The notes: generated from the sequence alone by a model not told the origin. DNA of 64,000 bases from Streptomyces pseudovenezuelae (GCF_001513955.1 NZ_KQ948148.1:8396-72395), one strand, 5' to 3'; counted from the stretch's first letter, positions 50,787 through 62,336 are shown. Translations and numbers: made by a program.

Positions 50787-51272
50787 GTGAGAGAGCTGCG
50801 CATCAGGCTGCTGGCAGGCGTCTTCGCCGTGGCCGGGATCCTGTCCTGGGCGGGCGCCCGTCTGTGGAACTCGATCGGGACCCTGCCCAGTGTCCCGCTG
50901 GCCGCCCCCATCGTCCTCGCCCTGATCGCCGTGGTCCTCATGGCCACGGCGCTCTCCCTGCGGGCCCGTCTCAAGGCCCAGCGCGAGCGGGTCCCCGAGG
51001 CGAAGGGCGTCGATCCCCTGATGGCGGCCCGCGCGGTCGTCTTCGGCCAGGCCAGCGCGCTGGTCGCGGCCCTCGTCTCCGGCATGTACGGCGGCACCGG
51101 CGTCCTTCTCCTGGAGTCCCTCGACATCCCGGCCCGCCGCGACCAGGCCATCTACGCCGGCTTCTCGGTCGTCGCGGGCATCGCGGTGATAGCGGCGGCG
51201 ATCTTCCTGGAGCGGGTGTGCAAGCTGCCGGAGGACGACGACCGGAACACCGGCGCTACGTCAACGGCTTGA
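50787..51272 (+). CDS. DUF3180 membrane protein
   Basis: 161 residues with four membrane helices (about 8-28, 40-60, 82-105, 125-145) and short loops, matching the DUF3180 family that follows folK in many actinobacteria. The GTG follows GGGGAGCTGAAGGGG. Its function is not known; the steady link to folate genes hints at transport or membrane anchoring, which is inference. It is convergent with folE at a distance of 42 bases and no terminator is evident there. Confidence 0.88.
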   Translation: MRELRIRLLAGVFAVAGILSWAGARLWNSIGTLPSVPLAAPIVLALIAVVLMATALSLRARLKAQRERVPEAKGVDPLMAARAVVFGQASALVAALVSGMYGGTGVLLLESLDIPARRDQAIYAGFSVVAGIAVIAAAIFLERVCKLPEDDDRNTGATSTA

Positions 51273-51314
51273 AGGGCGACGGCGTCGGGGACACCGGCGT
51301 GAAGCAGCGCCGCG

Positions 51315-51920
51315 TCACCGCGCCATGATCAGGCTCATCGCCTCGTTCCGCGTCGCCGCGTCCCGCAGCTGACCGCGCACGGCCGAGGTGAGCGTCTTGG
51401 CGCCGGGCTTGCGGATGCCCCGCATCGACATGCACATGTGCTCGCACTCCACGACGACGATCACGCCCCGCGGCTCCAGGATCTCCATCAGGGAGTCCGC
51501 GATCTGCGTGGTGAGTCGTTCCTGCACCTGCGGGCGACGGGCGTAGACGTCCACGAGCCGGGCCAGCTTGGACAGTCCCGTGATCTTGCCGGTGGTGGCC
51601 GGAATGTATCCGACATGGGCAACACCCCGGAACGGCACGAGATGGTGCTCACAGGTCGAGTACACCTCGATGTCCTTCACGAGCACCATCTCGTCATGGC
51701 CCAGGTCGAACGTCGTGGTCAGCACGTCCTCGGGCTTCTGCCACAGCCCCGCGAATATCTCCTTGTACGCCCGGGCCACCCGCCCCGGCGTCTCCCGGAG
51801 CCCCTCGCGGTCCGGGTCCTCCCCGACCGCGATCAGCAGCTCGCGCACGGCGTTCTCGGCACGCTTCTCGTCGAACTCGCCGATGGTGCCCTCGACGTCC
51901 AACGTCACGGGGTCGGTCAT
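51315..51920 (-). CDS. folE: GTP cyclohydrolase I
   Basis: 201 residues. Signatures FDLGHDEMVLVKDIEVYSTCEHHLVPFRGVAHVGYIP (zinc Cys and His), LSKLARLVDVYARRPQVQERL and VVVECEHMCMSMRGIRKPG (third zinc Cys) are complete. It opens GTP to dihydroneopterin triphosphate, the entry to folate. It follows ftsH on the same strand with a terminator between, so it is likely to have its own transcript. Confidence 0.97.
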   Translation of the reverse strand: MTDPVTLDVEGTIGEFDEKRAENAVRELLIAVGEDPDREGLRETPGRVARAYKEIFAGLWQKPEDVLTTTFDLGHDEMVLVKDIEVYSTCEHHLVPFRGVAHVGYIPATTGKITGLSKLARLVDVYARRPQVQERLTTQIADSLMEILEPRGVIVVVECEHMCMSMRGIRKPGAKTLTSAVRGQLRDAATRNEAMSLIMAR

Positions 51921-51959
51921 TCTGGTGCCTCGTTCCTAGAGTCCTCACGGCCGAAAAAC

Positions 51960-51996
51960 GCCGCGGCCCCCCAGGCTAAAACCTGGGGGGCGCGGC
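51960..51996 (-). terminator. Terminator of ftsH
   Basis: Arms around CCCCCCAGG and CCTGGGGGG with outer GCCGCG/GCGGC make a long stem; on the minus strand it is followed by GTTTTTCGG, a T-tract. It lies 45 bases after the ftsH stop. Confidence 0.85.
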
Positions 51997-52041
51997 ATCC
52001 ATTCCGGACCCGGTGAGGTCACCGGGCGGGCCGGGTGAGCG

Positions 52042-54075
<2,034 letters not shown>

Positions 54076-54281
54076 CCATACGGAGCGGTGCCGCCCCGTC
54101 CCTCCTGCCATAGTGAGTTTGATAAGACAGTTCTTCTGACGGTACCCCAGCATTGTCGCCCGAAGCCGCACGGGAGGGCTGGCAGGCCCGTCTGCATGCT
54201 CCAACGGCGCGAAACCCGCCGGGGTTCCCGATCGTCCTACAAAGACGGCTCTCTTGGCTCAGCGGTCGCTGCAGCCACGTT

Positions 54282-54842
54282 TCAGCCGCCGTAGACGTGG
54301 GGCGCGAGCGTACCGACGAACGGGAGGTTGCGGTACTTCTCGGCGTAGTCGAGACCGTAACCGACGACGAACTCGTTGGGGATGTCGAAGCCCACCCACT
54401 CGACGTCGATGGCGACCTTGGCGGCGTCCGGCTTGCGCAGCAGGGTGCACACCTTGAGCGACTCCGGCTCGCGCGAGCCCAGGTTGGACAGCAGCCAGGA
54501 CAGGGTGAGGCCGGAGTCGATGATGTCCTCGACGATCAGGACGTGCCGGCCCTTGATGTCGGTGTCGAGGTCCTTGAGGATCCGCACCACGCCGGAGGAC
54601 TGGGTGCCCGCGCCGTAGGACGACACGGCCATCCAGTCCATGGTGACGGGGGTGGACAGCGCCCGGGCGAGGTCGGCCATGACCATCACCGCGCCCTTGA
54701 GGACACCGACGATCAGCAGGTCCTTGCCCGCGTACTCCGCGTCGATCTTCGCGGCGAGCTCCACGAGCTTCGCGTCGATCTCTTCCTTGGTGATGAGTAC
54801 CTCTTTGAGGTCGGCACCCATGTCTTTCGCGTCCACCCGCAT
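54282..54842 (-). CDS. hpt: Hypoxanthine phosphoribosyltransferase
   Basis: 186 residues. The PRPP loop is VLIVEDIIDSGLTLSWLL, preceded by DLLIVGVLKGAVMVMADLARAL and followed by VGYGLDYAEKYRNLP. It salvages hypoxanthine and guanine to IMP and GMP. Conserved order tilS-hpt-ftsH is present, with tilS 53 bases upstream. ATG 54842 gives the family-typical MRVDAKDMG start; an internal ATG seven codons on is possible. Confidence 0.96.
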   Translation of the reverse strand: MRVDAKDMGADLKEVLITKEEIDAKLVELAAKIDAEYAGKDLLIVGVLKGAVMVMADLARALSTPVTMDWMAVSSYGAGTQSSGVVRILKDLDTDIKGRHVLIVEDIIDSGLTLSWLLSNLGSREPESLKVCTLLRKPDAAKVAIDVEWVGFDIPNEFVVGYGLDYAEKYRNLPFVGTLAPHVYGG

Positions 54843-54895
54843 CACTTTCGGTCGTCCCAGCGGCCGCCCAACACCCCCCAATGGGGAGCAAGGGT

Positions 54896-55939
54896 TCAGC
54901 CTTGCCGAATCACCAGTCTGCCACCCTGCCGCTGGGCCACGACCTTGCCCGGGAGATTGATGGCCCCCTGCCCGCGCCAGCCGGTGATCAGCCGGTCGAC
55001 TTCCTCGATGTGGCGGGCGAACAGCGACCCGGCCGGGGCGCCGGCCTCGATGGCCGCCTGGCGCAGGATGCGGCGGCGCACGGCGGGCGGCAGCGCGTAG
55101 AGCTTGGCGCACTCCAGGAGACCGGCCGCGTCGCGTACGGAGGCCTCGGCCTGGCGGGCCCAGGTGTCGAGGGCGTCGGCGTCGTCGCGGGAGAGCTGGG
55201 CCGTGCGCGCGAGGGCCTCGACGACTCCTTTGCCGAGGGCCTTCTCCAGGGCGGGCAGGCCTTCGTGGCGCAGCCGGGAGCGCGTGTAGGCGGGGTCGGT
55301 GTTGTGCGGGTCGTCCCACACGGGCAGGGACTGGACCATGCAGGCCTTGCGGGCGGTCTGCCGGTCGAGCGCCAGGAAGGGGCGGCGATAACGGCCGTCG
55401 GCCCCCGAGACCGCGGCCATCCCGGACAGTGAGCGGATGCCGGAGCCGCGGGCGAGACCGAGCAGGACGGTTTCGGCCTGGTCGTCGCGGGTGTGGCCGA
55501 GCAGAACGGCGACCGCGCCATGGCGTTGGGCCGCGGCGTCGAGGGCGGCGTAGCGGGCGTCGCGCGCGGCGGCCTCGGGTCCGCCTTCGCGGCCGACGGT
55601 CACGGCGGTGGACTCGACGGGGTCCAGGCCGAGTTCGCGCAGCCTGAGGACGACTTCCTCGGCGCGCAGCTCGGAGCCGGGTTGGAGGCCGTGGTCGACG
55701 GTGACGCCGCCGGCGCGGAGGCCGAGTTTGGGTGCCTCGAAGGCGAGGGCGGAGGCGAGGGCCATGGAGTCGGCGCCGCCGGAGCAGGCCACGAGGACGA
55801 GCGGCGACGGCGGCTGCTCGTGCGGGCCCTGTGCGACAGGAGCGTGCTGGTCGCGGGAGGCGTGCTGGTCGGTGAGGAGGTCGTGGAGGACGCGGCGGAC
55901 CGCCAGGCGTATCGCCGCGACCGCAGGATGGGGACCCAT
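54896..55939 (-). CDS. tilS: tRNA(Ile)-lysidine synthetase
   Basis: 347 residues. The N-type ATP pyrophosphatase motif LVACSGGADSMALASAL is at about residue 50, with VTVDHGLQPGS and LLGHTRDDQAETVLLGLARGSG. It makes lysidine at the wobble base of the tRNA reading AUA. A C-terminal substrate-binding part is shorter than in E. coli, as in other actinobacteria. ATG 55939 follows AAGGGAA; the first 40 residues carry a Gln/His/Pro-rich insert before the catalytic domain. Confidence 0.94.
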   Translation of the reverse strand: MGPHPAVAAIRLAVRRVLHDLLTDQHASRDQHAPVAQGPHEQPPSPLVLVACSGGADSMALASALAFEAPKLGLRAGGVTVDHGLQPGSELRAEEVVLRLRELGLDPVESTAVTVGREGGPEAAARDARYAALDAAAQRHGAVAVLLGHTRDDQAETVLLGLARGSGIRSLSGMAAVSGADGRYRRPFLALDRQTARKACMVQSLPVWDDPHNTDPAYTRSRLRHEGLPALEKALGKGVVEALARTAQLSRDDADALDTWARQAEASVRDAAGLLECAKLYALPPAVRRRILRQAAIEAGAPAGSLFARHIEEVDRLITGWRGQGAINLPGKVVAQRQGGRLVIRQG

Positions 55940-56132
55940 GTCCGGTTCCCTTCATGAAGTTTTCGGGGGGTGAGCCCGAGGTTCGGTCACTCAGAGTGTG
56001 TAGATGGTGACAGAACCCGGACGTTCCCCGAGCATTGCACGCCTACCCATCGCTCACGGTCCCTCGGACGGGTGATTGAAGGGGCGTTCGCCTGCCGTCG
56101 GCCGAATTCCTCTCACGACGTCCGTACACGGT

Positions 56133-57260
56133 TCACGACTCGGCCTTGCGGTGCACCCGCGCGACCCAGTCCGCCGGTTTGGCGATCTCCGTCTTGGTCG
56201 GGAGGGTGTTGGGTGAGGTCCACACGCGGTTGAAGCCGTCCATGCCGACCTGGTCGACGACGGCCCGCACGAAGCGTTCGCCGTCGCGGTACTGCCGGAG
56301 CTTGGCGTCCAGGCCGAGCAGCTTGCGCAGGGCCATGTCCAGGCGGGAGGCGCCCTTGGCCCGCCGCTGCTGGAACTTCTCGCGGATCTCGGCGACGCTC
56401 GGCACGACGGCCGGACCCACTCCGTCCATGACGAAGTCGGCGTGGCCCTCCAGGAGGGACATCACGGCGGTGAGGCGGCCGAGGATCTCCCGCTGCGCGG
56501 GCGTCTGCACGATCTCCACGAGGGAGCGCCCGCCGTCCTCGTCCTCCTCGCCCTCGGGCCGGCCGCCGGCCAGCGACTGGGCGGCCTCCCGGATGCGCTC
56601 CAGGACGGTCATGGGGTCGACCTCGGTCTCCCCCAGGAACGACTGGATTTCGCCCTCCAGGTGGTCGCGCAGCCAGGGCACGGCCGTGAACTGGGTGCGG
56701 TGCGTCTCCTCGTGCAGACACACCCACAGGCGGAAGTCGTGGGGCTGGACGTCGAGTTCACGCTCCACGTGCACGATGTTCGGGGCCACCAGGAGGAGTC
56801 GGCCGCCGCCGTTCTCCCCCGCCGGGAGTTCGCGGGTGGCCGGGGCGAAGGTCTCGTACTGGCCGAGGACCCGGGACGACAGGAACGACAGCAGCATGCC
56901 GAGTTCGACGCCGGTCACCTTGCCGCCGACGGCGCCGAGGACCGCGCCGCCGGGGGTGCTGCCGCGCCGCTCCTGCATCTTCTCCAGGAGCGGCTTGAGG
57001 ATCTCCCTGAACCCGGCGACGTTCGCCCGGACCCAGCCCGGACGGTCGACGACGAGCACGGGAGTGTCGTGGACGCCTTCCGTACCCATCCGGGTGAAGC
57101 CCCGGACGTGTTCCTCGGAGGCCTTGGCGTGCCGGCGCAGTTCCGCGACGACGGCCCGGGCCTCGTCGCGGCTCACGTCGGGGCCCGGCCGTACGAGCCG
57201 GGTCGCGGTCGCCACCGCGAGATTCCAGTCGACCATCTCGGCACCACCGATGCTCGTCAT
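56133..57260 (-). CDS. Zinc-dependent metalloprotease (F420-associated zincin-like family)
   Basis: 375 residues. A zincin motif LWVCLHEETHRTQF gives HExxH near residue 185, with a likely third ligand in LEGHADFVMDGVG near 275. The first 160 residues contain VRANVAGFREILKPLLEKMQ typical of the family that actinobacteria carry beside dacB or tilS. It has no signal peptide, so it is a cytoplasmic protease of unknown target. ATG 57260 lies six bases after TACGGT without a ribosome site (leaderless), 66 bases from dacB. Confidence 0.88.
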   Translation of the reverse strand: MTSIGGAEMVDWNLAVATATRLVRPGPDVSRDEARAVVAELRRHAKASEEHVRGFTRMGTEGVHDTPVLVVDRPGWVRANVAGFREILKPLLEKMQERRGSTPGGAVLGAVGGKVTGVELGMLLSFLSSRVLGQYETFAPATRELPAGENGGGRLLLVAPNIVHVERELDVQPHDFRLWVCLHEETHRTQFTAVPWLRDHLEGEIQSFLGETEVDPMTVLERIREAAQSLAGGRPEGEEDEDGGRSLVEIVQTPAQREILGRLTAVMSLLEGHADFVMDGVGPAVVPSVAEIREKFQQRRAKGASRLDMALRKLLGLDAKLRQYRDGERFVRAVVDQVGMDGFNRVWTSPNTLPTKTEIAKPADWVARVHRKAES

Positions 57261-57266
57261 GCGTCA

Positions 57267-57272
57267 ACCGTA
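57267..57272 (-). promoter_or_regulatory. -10 element giving a leaderless Zn-protease transcript
   Basis: TACGGT, six bases (TGACGC), ATG 57260. It lies in the short gap after dacB. Confidence 0.5.
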
Positions 57273-57326
57273 CGTGAGCGGTCCCGCTTGGGGCAGGCCG
57301 CGCGGGAGGGCAACGCGGACGCCGGG

Positions 57327-58961
57327 TCAGCCGCAGCCGCAGGCGGCCAGCGCCGAGGCCGTGCGGTCCAGCGCGCTCTGCGCCGCCCCCGGGTCCGTGG
57401 TGTCCGCGGTCAGGAACGCGAAGGCCAGCAGCCGGCCGTCCTGGTCGACGACCGTCCCGGCCAGGGTGTTCACCCCGGTCAGGGTGCCCGTCTTGGCCCG
57501 TACGACCCCTGCCGCGCCGTCGGTGTAACGGCTGGTCAGAGTGCCGGTGAAGCCCGCCACCGGGAGGCCGGTGAGGACGGGGCGCAGTTCCGGCCGGTCC
57601 GGGTCGCCCGCCTTCACCAGCAGGGCGGTCAGCAGGTTCGCCGTGAGCCGGTCGGCACGGTCGAGTCCGCTGCCGTCGTGGAACTGGGCGCCGGCGAGCG
57701 GGAGTCCGAGCTTTCTGAGCCGGTCGCGGATGGCGGTGCCGCCGCCCTCGAAGTCGGCGCGCTGCCGGTCCGCCACGGCGGTCTGGCGGGCGAGGGCCTC
57801 GGCGATGTCGTTGTCGCTGTTGGTCAGCATGCGTTCGACCAGGGCGGACAAGGGCGGTGAGGAGACCTGGGCGAGGTTCTCGGCGCGCCCGGTCGCCTTG
57901 GAGGGGCCGGGGGACGTCGTCCTGATGCCGTCGTCCGCCAGGAAGCGCGCGAACGTGCGGGAAGCGTCCGCCGCCGGGTCGCTCACGCGCGCGACGGGGC
58001 CGCTCGCGGAGTCGTCGGTGCGGGCCTCGTCCGCCATCAACGCGCTGACGGGGGCGAGGTTGTCGTTGACCCCGATCGGGTGGATCTCGGAACCCGCGTA
58101 CAGGGTCTTGTCGTAGGACAGCGTGACGGCCGCGATGCCTCGTTTCTTGAGGGCCGCGGCGGTCTCGTGGGCCAGTTCGCGCAGGCTCGCCCACCCTCCC
58201 CCACCGTCCTCGCGGGCGGTGAGCGTGGGGTCGCCGCCGCCGACGAGGACGAGTTCCTGGGTGTCGGGTTCCAGGGCCGTGCGCGTGGTGAGGCGGTGGT
58301 CGGCGCCGAGGGCGGACAGGGCGGCGACGGCGGTGGCGATCTTCGTGGTGGAGGCGGGGATCAGGGCCGTGCCGGCGCCCGCGCCGTAGAGCCGCCTGCC
58401 GCTGGCGACGTCCACGACGACCGCCGTGTGGCGGGCGCCGAGCGCGGTGTTGCCGAGGAGCGGGCCGAGGACGGCGGCCAGGGCTTTTCCGGTGGGGGCG
58501 GACTTGACCGTGTTGGCCCCGCCGCCCAGTGCGGTGAGCACGGACGCGGCGCTCGGGGCGGGGCGCGGACCGGCGGCCGTCGTGCCGGAATCACCTGCGT
58601 GATCTGTGCCACCCGTCCGTTCGAGGGCGACCGCCCGGTCCCGCTCGGCCGTACGCTGACCCGAGGAGTCCCACGGACCGGCGGCGGTCACCACGGTGGC
58701 GGCCAGCGCCAGACCGGCGGTGGCGGCGCCCGCGGAGTACTGCCAGGTCTTGACGGTCTCCGGCCGGGTCATCCCGGTGAACCGTGTGACCTGCGGTTTC
58801 ACGGCGGCGGCGGTCCGTGCCAGATACGGCCGTACGGTATCCGTGGCCCGGGTCAGTCCCGGGCGTACGGCGTCCGCGGCGCGTGCCAGACGCGGTCGTA
58901 CGGCGTTCGCGATCCGCGTCACCCGCGGTCCCGCGGCCCGCCAAGGCCTCAGTTCAGGCAC
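57327..58961 (-). CDS. dacB: D-Ala-D-Ala carboxypeptidase/endopeptidase (PBP4, DacB type)
   Basis: 544 residues. The penicillin-binding motifs are S204-T-T-K (IPASTTKIATA), S382-D-N and K490-T-G (RAKTGTL). A membrane or signal helix lies at 74-94. It trims or opens peptidoglycan cross-links outside the membrane. Before that helix the protein has about 60 basic residues made of four 12-residue repeats of the form AVRPxLARAxDT, so this tail is cytoplasmic if the helix is an anchor. GTG 58961 is preferred since AAGGGG lies nine bases before it; a TTG six bases earlier is too close. It diverges from ppa over 85 bases. Confidence 0.92.
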   Translation of the reverse strand: MPELRPWRAAGPRVTRIANAVRPRLARAADAVRPGLTRATDTVRPYLARTAAAVKPQVTRFTGMTRPETVKTWQYSAGAATAGLALAATVVTAAGPWDSSGQRTAERDRAVALERTGGTDHAGDSGTTAAGPRPAPSAASVLTALGGGANTVKSAPTGKALAAVLGPLLGNTALGARHTAVVVDVASGRRLYGAGAGTALIPASTTKIATAVAALSALGADHRLTTRTALEPDTQELVLVGGGDPTLTAREDGGGGWASLRELAHETAAALKKRGIAAVTLSYDKTLYAGSEIHPIGVNDNLAPVSALMADEARTDDSASGPVARVSDPAADASRTFARFLADDGIRTTSPGPSKATGRAENLAQVSSPPLSALVERMLTNSDNDIAEALARQTAVADRQRADFEGGGTAIRDRLRKLGLPLAGAQFHDGSGLDRADRLTANLLTALLVKAGDPDRPELRPVLTGLPVAGFTGTLTSRYTDGAAGVVRAKTGTLTGVNTLAGTVVDQDGRLLAFAFLTADTTDPGAAQSALDRTASALAACGCG

Positions 58962-59046
58962 GACCAACAGCCCCTTTCGCGATCACACACCTGCGTGAGG
59001 GACACTTAACCACCAGAACTATGTGTTGATCATGGAGGAGCCACCG

Positions 59047-59538
59047 GTGGAGTTCGACGTCACGATCGAGATCCCGAAGGGTTCGCGGAACAAGTACGAG
59101 GTGGACCACGAGACCGGTCGGATCCGCCTGGACCGTCGACTCTTCACCTCGACCGCCTACCCGACCGACTACGGATTCGTCGAGAACACCCTCGGCGAGG
59201 ACGGCGACCCGCTGGACGCGCTGGTCATTCTTGACGAGCCGACGTTCCCGGGCTGTCTCATCAAGTGCCGTGCGATCGGCATGTTCCGCATGACGGACGA
59301 GGCGGGCGGCGACGACAAGCTGCTGTGCGTCCCGGCGACGGACCCGCGCGTGGAGCACCTGCGCGACATCCACCACGTCTCGGAGTTCGACCGCCTGGAG
59401 ATCCAGCACTTCTTCGAGGTCTACAAGGACCTGGAGCCCGGCAAGTCCGTCGAGGGCGCCGACTGGGTCGGCCGCGTGGACGCCGAGGCCGAGATCGAGC
59501 GGTCCTACAAGCGCTTCAAGGACCAGGGCGGCCACTGA
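59047..59538 (+). CDS. ppa: Inorganic pyrophosphatase (soluble, class A)
   Basis: 163 residues, exact family length from GTG 59047 after GGAGGAG. Active-site acidic residues occur in YPTDYGFVENTLGEDGDPLDALVILDEPTFPG (the EDxDPLD signature) and in KDLEPGK. It splits pyrophosphate in the cytoplasm and pulls biosynthetic reactions forward. A 14-bp terminator stem follows. Transcribed alone. Confidence 0.97.
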   Translation: MEFDVTIEIPKGSRNKYEVDHETGRIRLDRRLFTSTAYPTDYGFVENTLGEDGDPLDALVILDEPTFPGCLIKCRAIGMFRMTDEAGGDDKLLCVPATDPRVEHLRDIHHVSEFDRLEIQHFFEVYKDLEPGKSVEGADWVGRVDAEAEIERSYKRFKDQGGH

Positions 59539-59552
59539 GCGCCGTGTCCCGG

Positions 59553-59582
59553 ACGGGCCGCACGCGCACGCGTGCGGCCCGT
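59553..59582 (+). terminator. Terminator of ppa
   Basis: ACGGGCCGCACGCG and CGCGTGCGGCCCGT are perfect complements separated by only two bases, so the practical hairpin has a 13-bp stem and a 4-base loop. It lies 14 bases after the stop. Confidence 0.85.
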
Positions 59583-59639
59583 TCGTGCGCCCGCGCATAC
59601 TGAGGCTTACGGAATGTGTCGTTCAGGGAGCGTTACGGA

Positions 59640-61307
59640 GTGACGGAGGCGGAGCACCGCAAGCCGCAGTCGGACGAGGCCAGGAGTTTCTACGACTCCG
59701 AGATCACGTCCGAGTTCGCCCTTCCCGACGGGTTCGCCGTGCCGAGAACCGTCGGGGGTGAACCGGAGACCACGTCCGAGTTCGCGTTGCCCAAGGGGCT
59801 GGAGGTTCCGCAGTCGCCGGCCGCGGAGCCGGAGGGCTCGGCGTTCAACACGCCTCGCACCTACCGCGCGAAGGACGCGCCGCCCGCGTTCACGCCGGCG
59901 ACCGGCATCCCGGTGGTCAGTCTCACCAAGGACCTGCCCTGGCAGGACCGGATGCGCACGATGCTGCGGATGCCGGTGGCCGAGCGGCCCGCGCCGGAGC
60001 CGGTGCAGAAGTCCGAGGACGACGCCGGTCCTGCCGTCCCGCGCGTGCTCGACCTGACCCTGCGTATCGGCGAGTTGCTGCTCGCGGGCGGTGAGGGCGC
60101 GGAGGACGTGGAGGCGGCGATGTTCGCCGTCTGCCGGTCCTACGGCCTGGACCGCTGCGAGCCGAACGTCACCTTCACGCTGCTGTCGATCTCGTACCAG
60201 CCCTCGCTCGTGGACGACCCCGTGACGGCCTCCAGGACGGTGCGGCGGCGCGGTACCGACTACACGCGCCTGGCGGCCGTGTTCCGGCTCGTGGACGACC
60301 TCAGCGACCCCGAGACGGCCATCTCCCTGGAGGACGCCTACCGGCGCCTCGCGGAGATCCGCCGCAACCGGCACCCGTATCCGACCTGGGTGCTCACCTC
60401 GGCCAGCGGGCTGCTCGCGGGCGCGGCCTCGGTGCTGGTCGGCGGTGACCTGCTGGTGTTCGTGGCGGCCATGCTGGGCGCCATGCTCGGCGACCGGCTG
60501 GCGTGGCTGTGCGCCGGGCGCGGGCTGCCGGAGTTCTACCAGTTCACGGTCGCCGCGATGCCGCCCGCGGCGATCGGGATCGCGCTGACGCTGGCCCACG
60601 TGGACGTGAAGGCGTCCGCGGTCATCACCGGTGGGCTGTTCGCGCTGCTGCCCGGACGGGCGCTGGTGGCGGGCGTCCAGGACGGCCTGACCGGCTTCTA
60701 CATCACCGCGTCGGCCCGGCTCCTGGAGGTCATGTACTTCTTCGTGGGCATCGTGGTGGGCGTGCTGGTGATGCTCTATGTCGGGGTGCAGCTGGGGGCG
60801 CATCTCAATCCCGACGAGGCACTGTCGACGGATCCGCGGCCGTTGTGGCAGATCGCGGCGTCGATGCTGCTGTCGCTGACCTTCGCGGTGCTGTTGCAGC
60901 AGGAACGATCCACCGTGCTGGCCGTCACCCTGAACGGCGGTGTCGCGTGGTGTGTGTACGGCGCGATGCGCTACACCGGCGAGTTCTCCCCGGTCGCCTC
61001 CACGGCGGTGGCTGCGGGGCTGGTGGGGTTGTTCGGGCAGCTGCTGTCGCGGTACCGGTTCGCTTCCGCACTGCCGTACACGACCGCGGCGATCGGGCCC
61101 CTGCTGCCGGGTTCCGCCACGTACTTCGGGCTGTTGTCGATCGCCGGGAACGAGGTCGACGAGGGACTGGTGTCCCTGTCGAAGGCGGCGGCGCTCGCCA
61201 TGGCCATCGCCATCGGGGTCAACCTGGGGTCCGAGATCTCCCGGCTGTTCCTGAGGGTCGGTTCCGCGGGCAAGCGCCGGGCCGCCAAGCGGACGCGGGG
61301 GTTCTGA
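59640..61307 (+). CDS. thrE: Threonine/serine exporter (ThrE family)
   Basis: 555 residues. A cytoplasmic N-terminal region of about 140 residues contains a duplicated motif TSEFALP-x-G-x-x-VP (two copies near residues 22 and 44). Then comes the ThrE domain: the amphipathic VLDLTLRIGELLLAGGEGAEDVEAAM region and about ten membrane helices from residue 265 on. It exports threonine and serine. GTG 59640 follows AGGGAG at nine bases; GTG 59616 in frame has no site. Confidence 0.88.
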   Translation: MTEAEHRKPQSDEARSFYDSEITSEFALPDGFAVPRTVGGEPETTSEFALPKGLEVPQSPAAEPEGSAFNTPRTYRAKDAPPAFTPATGIPVVSLTKDLPWQDRMRTMLRMPVAERPAPEPVQKSEDDAGPAVPRVLDLTLRIGELLLAGGEGAEDVEAAMFAVCRSYGLDRCEPNVTFTLLSISYQPSLVDDPVTASRTVRRRGTDYTRLAAVFRLVDDLSDPETAISLEDAYRRLAEIRRNRHPYPTWVLTSASGLLAGAASVLVGGDLLVFVAAMLGAMLGDRLAWLCAGRGLPEFYQFTVAAMPPAAIGIALTLAHVDVKASAVITGGLFALLPGRALVAGVQDGLTGFYITASARLLEVMYFFVGIVVGVLVMLYVGVQLGAHLNPDEALSTDPRPLWQIAASMLLSLTFAVLLQQERSTVLAVTLNGGVAWCVYGAMRYTGEFSPVASTAVAAGLVGLFGQLLSRYRFASALPYTTAAIGPLLPGSATYFGLLSIAGNEVDEGLVSLSKAAALAMAIAIGVNLGSEISRLFLRVGSAGKRRAAKRTRGF

Positions 61308-61336
61308 GCTTCGGCGGCCGCGCCCCTCTGTGGGTC

Positions 61337-62203
61337 TCAGTAGCCCTGGTTGTACGGGTTCTGCTGGTTCTCCTGGCCGTAAGGCTGCTGGCCATAGCTC
61401 TGCTGCTGGCCGTAGCCCTGCTGCGGGTACTGCTGGGCGTACGGCTGCTGGGCGTACGGCTGCTGCTGGCCGTAGTACTGCTGGGGCGGCTGCTGCCCGT
61501 CCTCGGACGGGATGCGGCGCAGCTGGGTGGTCGCGTCGTCCATGGGCTGGTACGGCTGCTGGGGCGGGGCCTGCGCGGCCGCCTTCTTCTTCTTGGAGCG
61601 CTCGCGCAGGTACTCGATGAGGATCGGGACCACCGAGACCAGGACGATCAGGACCAGGATCGCCTCGACGTTCTTCTTGATGGCGTCGATCTGGCCGAGC
61701 CAGTAGCCGGCGAGGGTGACGCCGGTGCCCCAGGCCACGCCGCCGATGACGTTGTACGTCAGGAAGGTGCGGTACTTCATCCGGCCGGCGCCCGCCACGA
61801 TGGGGGCGAAGGTCCGCACGATCGGGACGAACCGGGCCAGGACGATGGCCTTGGGGCCGAACTTCTCCATGAACTCGTGGGCCTTCTCCAGGTTCTCCTG
61901 CTTGAAGAGCTTGGAGTTGGGGCGGCTGAAGAGCCGCGGGCCGAAGAACTTGCCGATCATGTAGCCGACCTGGTCGCCGAGGACGGCCGCGAGCACGATG
62001 AGCGCGCACACCAGCCACAGGGGCTGGCTGATGAAGGTGCCCTCGGCCACGAAGAGACCCGCCGTGAACAGCAGGGAGTCACCCGGCAGGAACGCGAAGA
62101 GACCCGACTCGGCGAAGACGATCAGCAGGATTCCGGGGAGGCTGAAGGTCTCGATCAGGTAGTCGGGGCTGAGCCACTCGGGGCCGAGCGCGAGCGTGGT
62201 CAC
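61337..62203 (-). CDS. DedA-family membrane protein with Gln/Tyr-rich C-terminal tail
   Basis: 288 residues. The DedA core includes GLFAFLPGDSLLFTAGLF, GYMIGKFFGPRLF, FVPIVRTFAPIVAGAGRMKYRTFL and GVTLAGYWLGQ, with about five helices or re-entrant segments. DedA proteins help membrane-lipid carrier recycling and proton-motive-force balance. After residue 215 the protein is a disordered tail with repeated YGQQQPY/AQQPY units (about 70 residues). GTG 62203 follows AGGAG by ten bases. It is convergent with thrE, 29 bases apart. Confidence 0.92.
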   Translation of the reverse strand: MTTLALGPEWLSPDYLIETFSLPGILLIVFAESGLFAFLPGDSLLFTAGLFVAEGTFISQPLWLVCALIVLAAVLGDQVGYMIGKFFGPRLFSRPNSKLFKQENLEKAHEFMEKFGPKAIVLARFVPIVRTFAPIVAGAGRMKYRTFLTYNVIGGVAWGTGVTLAGYWLGQIDAIKKNVEAILVLIVLVSVVPILIEYLRERSKKKKAAAQAPPQQPYQPMDDATTQLRRIPSEDGQQPPQQYYGQQQPYAQQPYAQQYPQQGYGQQQSYGQQPYGQENQQNPYNQGY

Positions 62204-62336
62204 GGGATTGTGGCTCCTGCGTGTGGGGATCGGGCTGGGACTGGCTGCCCTCAAGTATCAACGCAGCCGCGGTGGCCCAGGTTCCATGGGGGTCCTCAGG
62301 ATGCACTGTGCGCCGTCCGGGACAAAGCTGTGAGCC

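Noticed and set aside
54076..54111. FtsH start at ATG 54111 with TATCAA seven bases upstream (leaderless)
   Set aside because: The -10 is poor and the extra twelve residues are not expected for the family, so ATG 54075 was kept; this is not settled.
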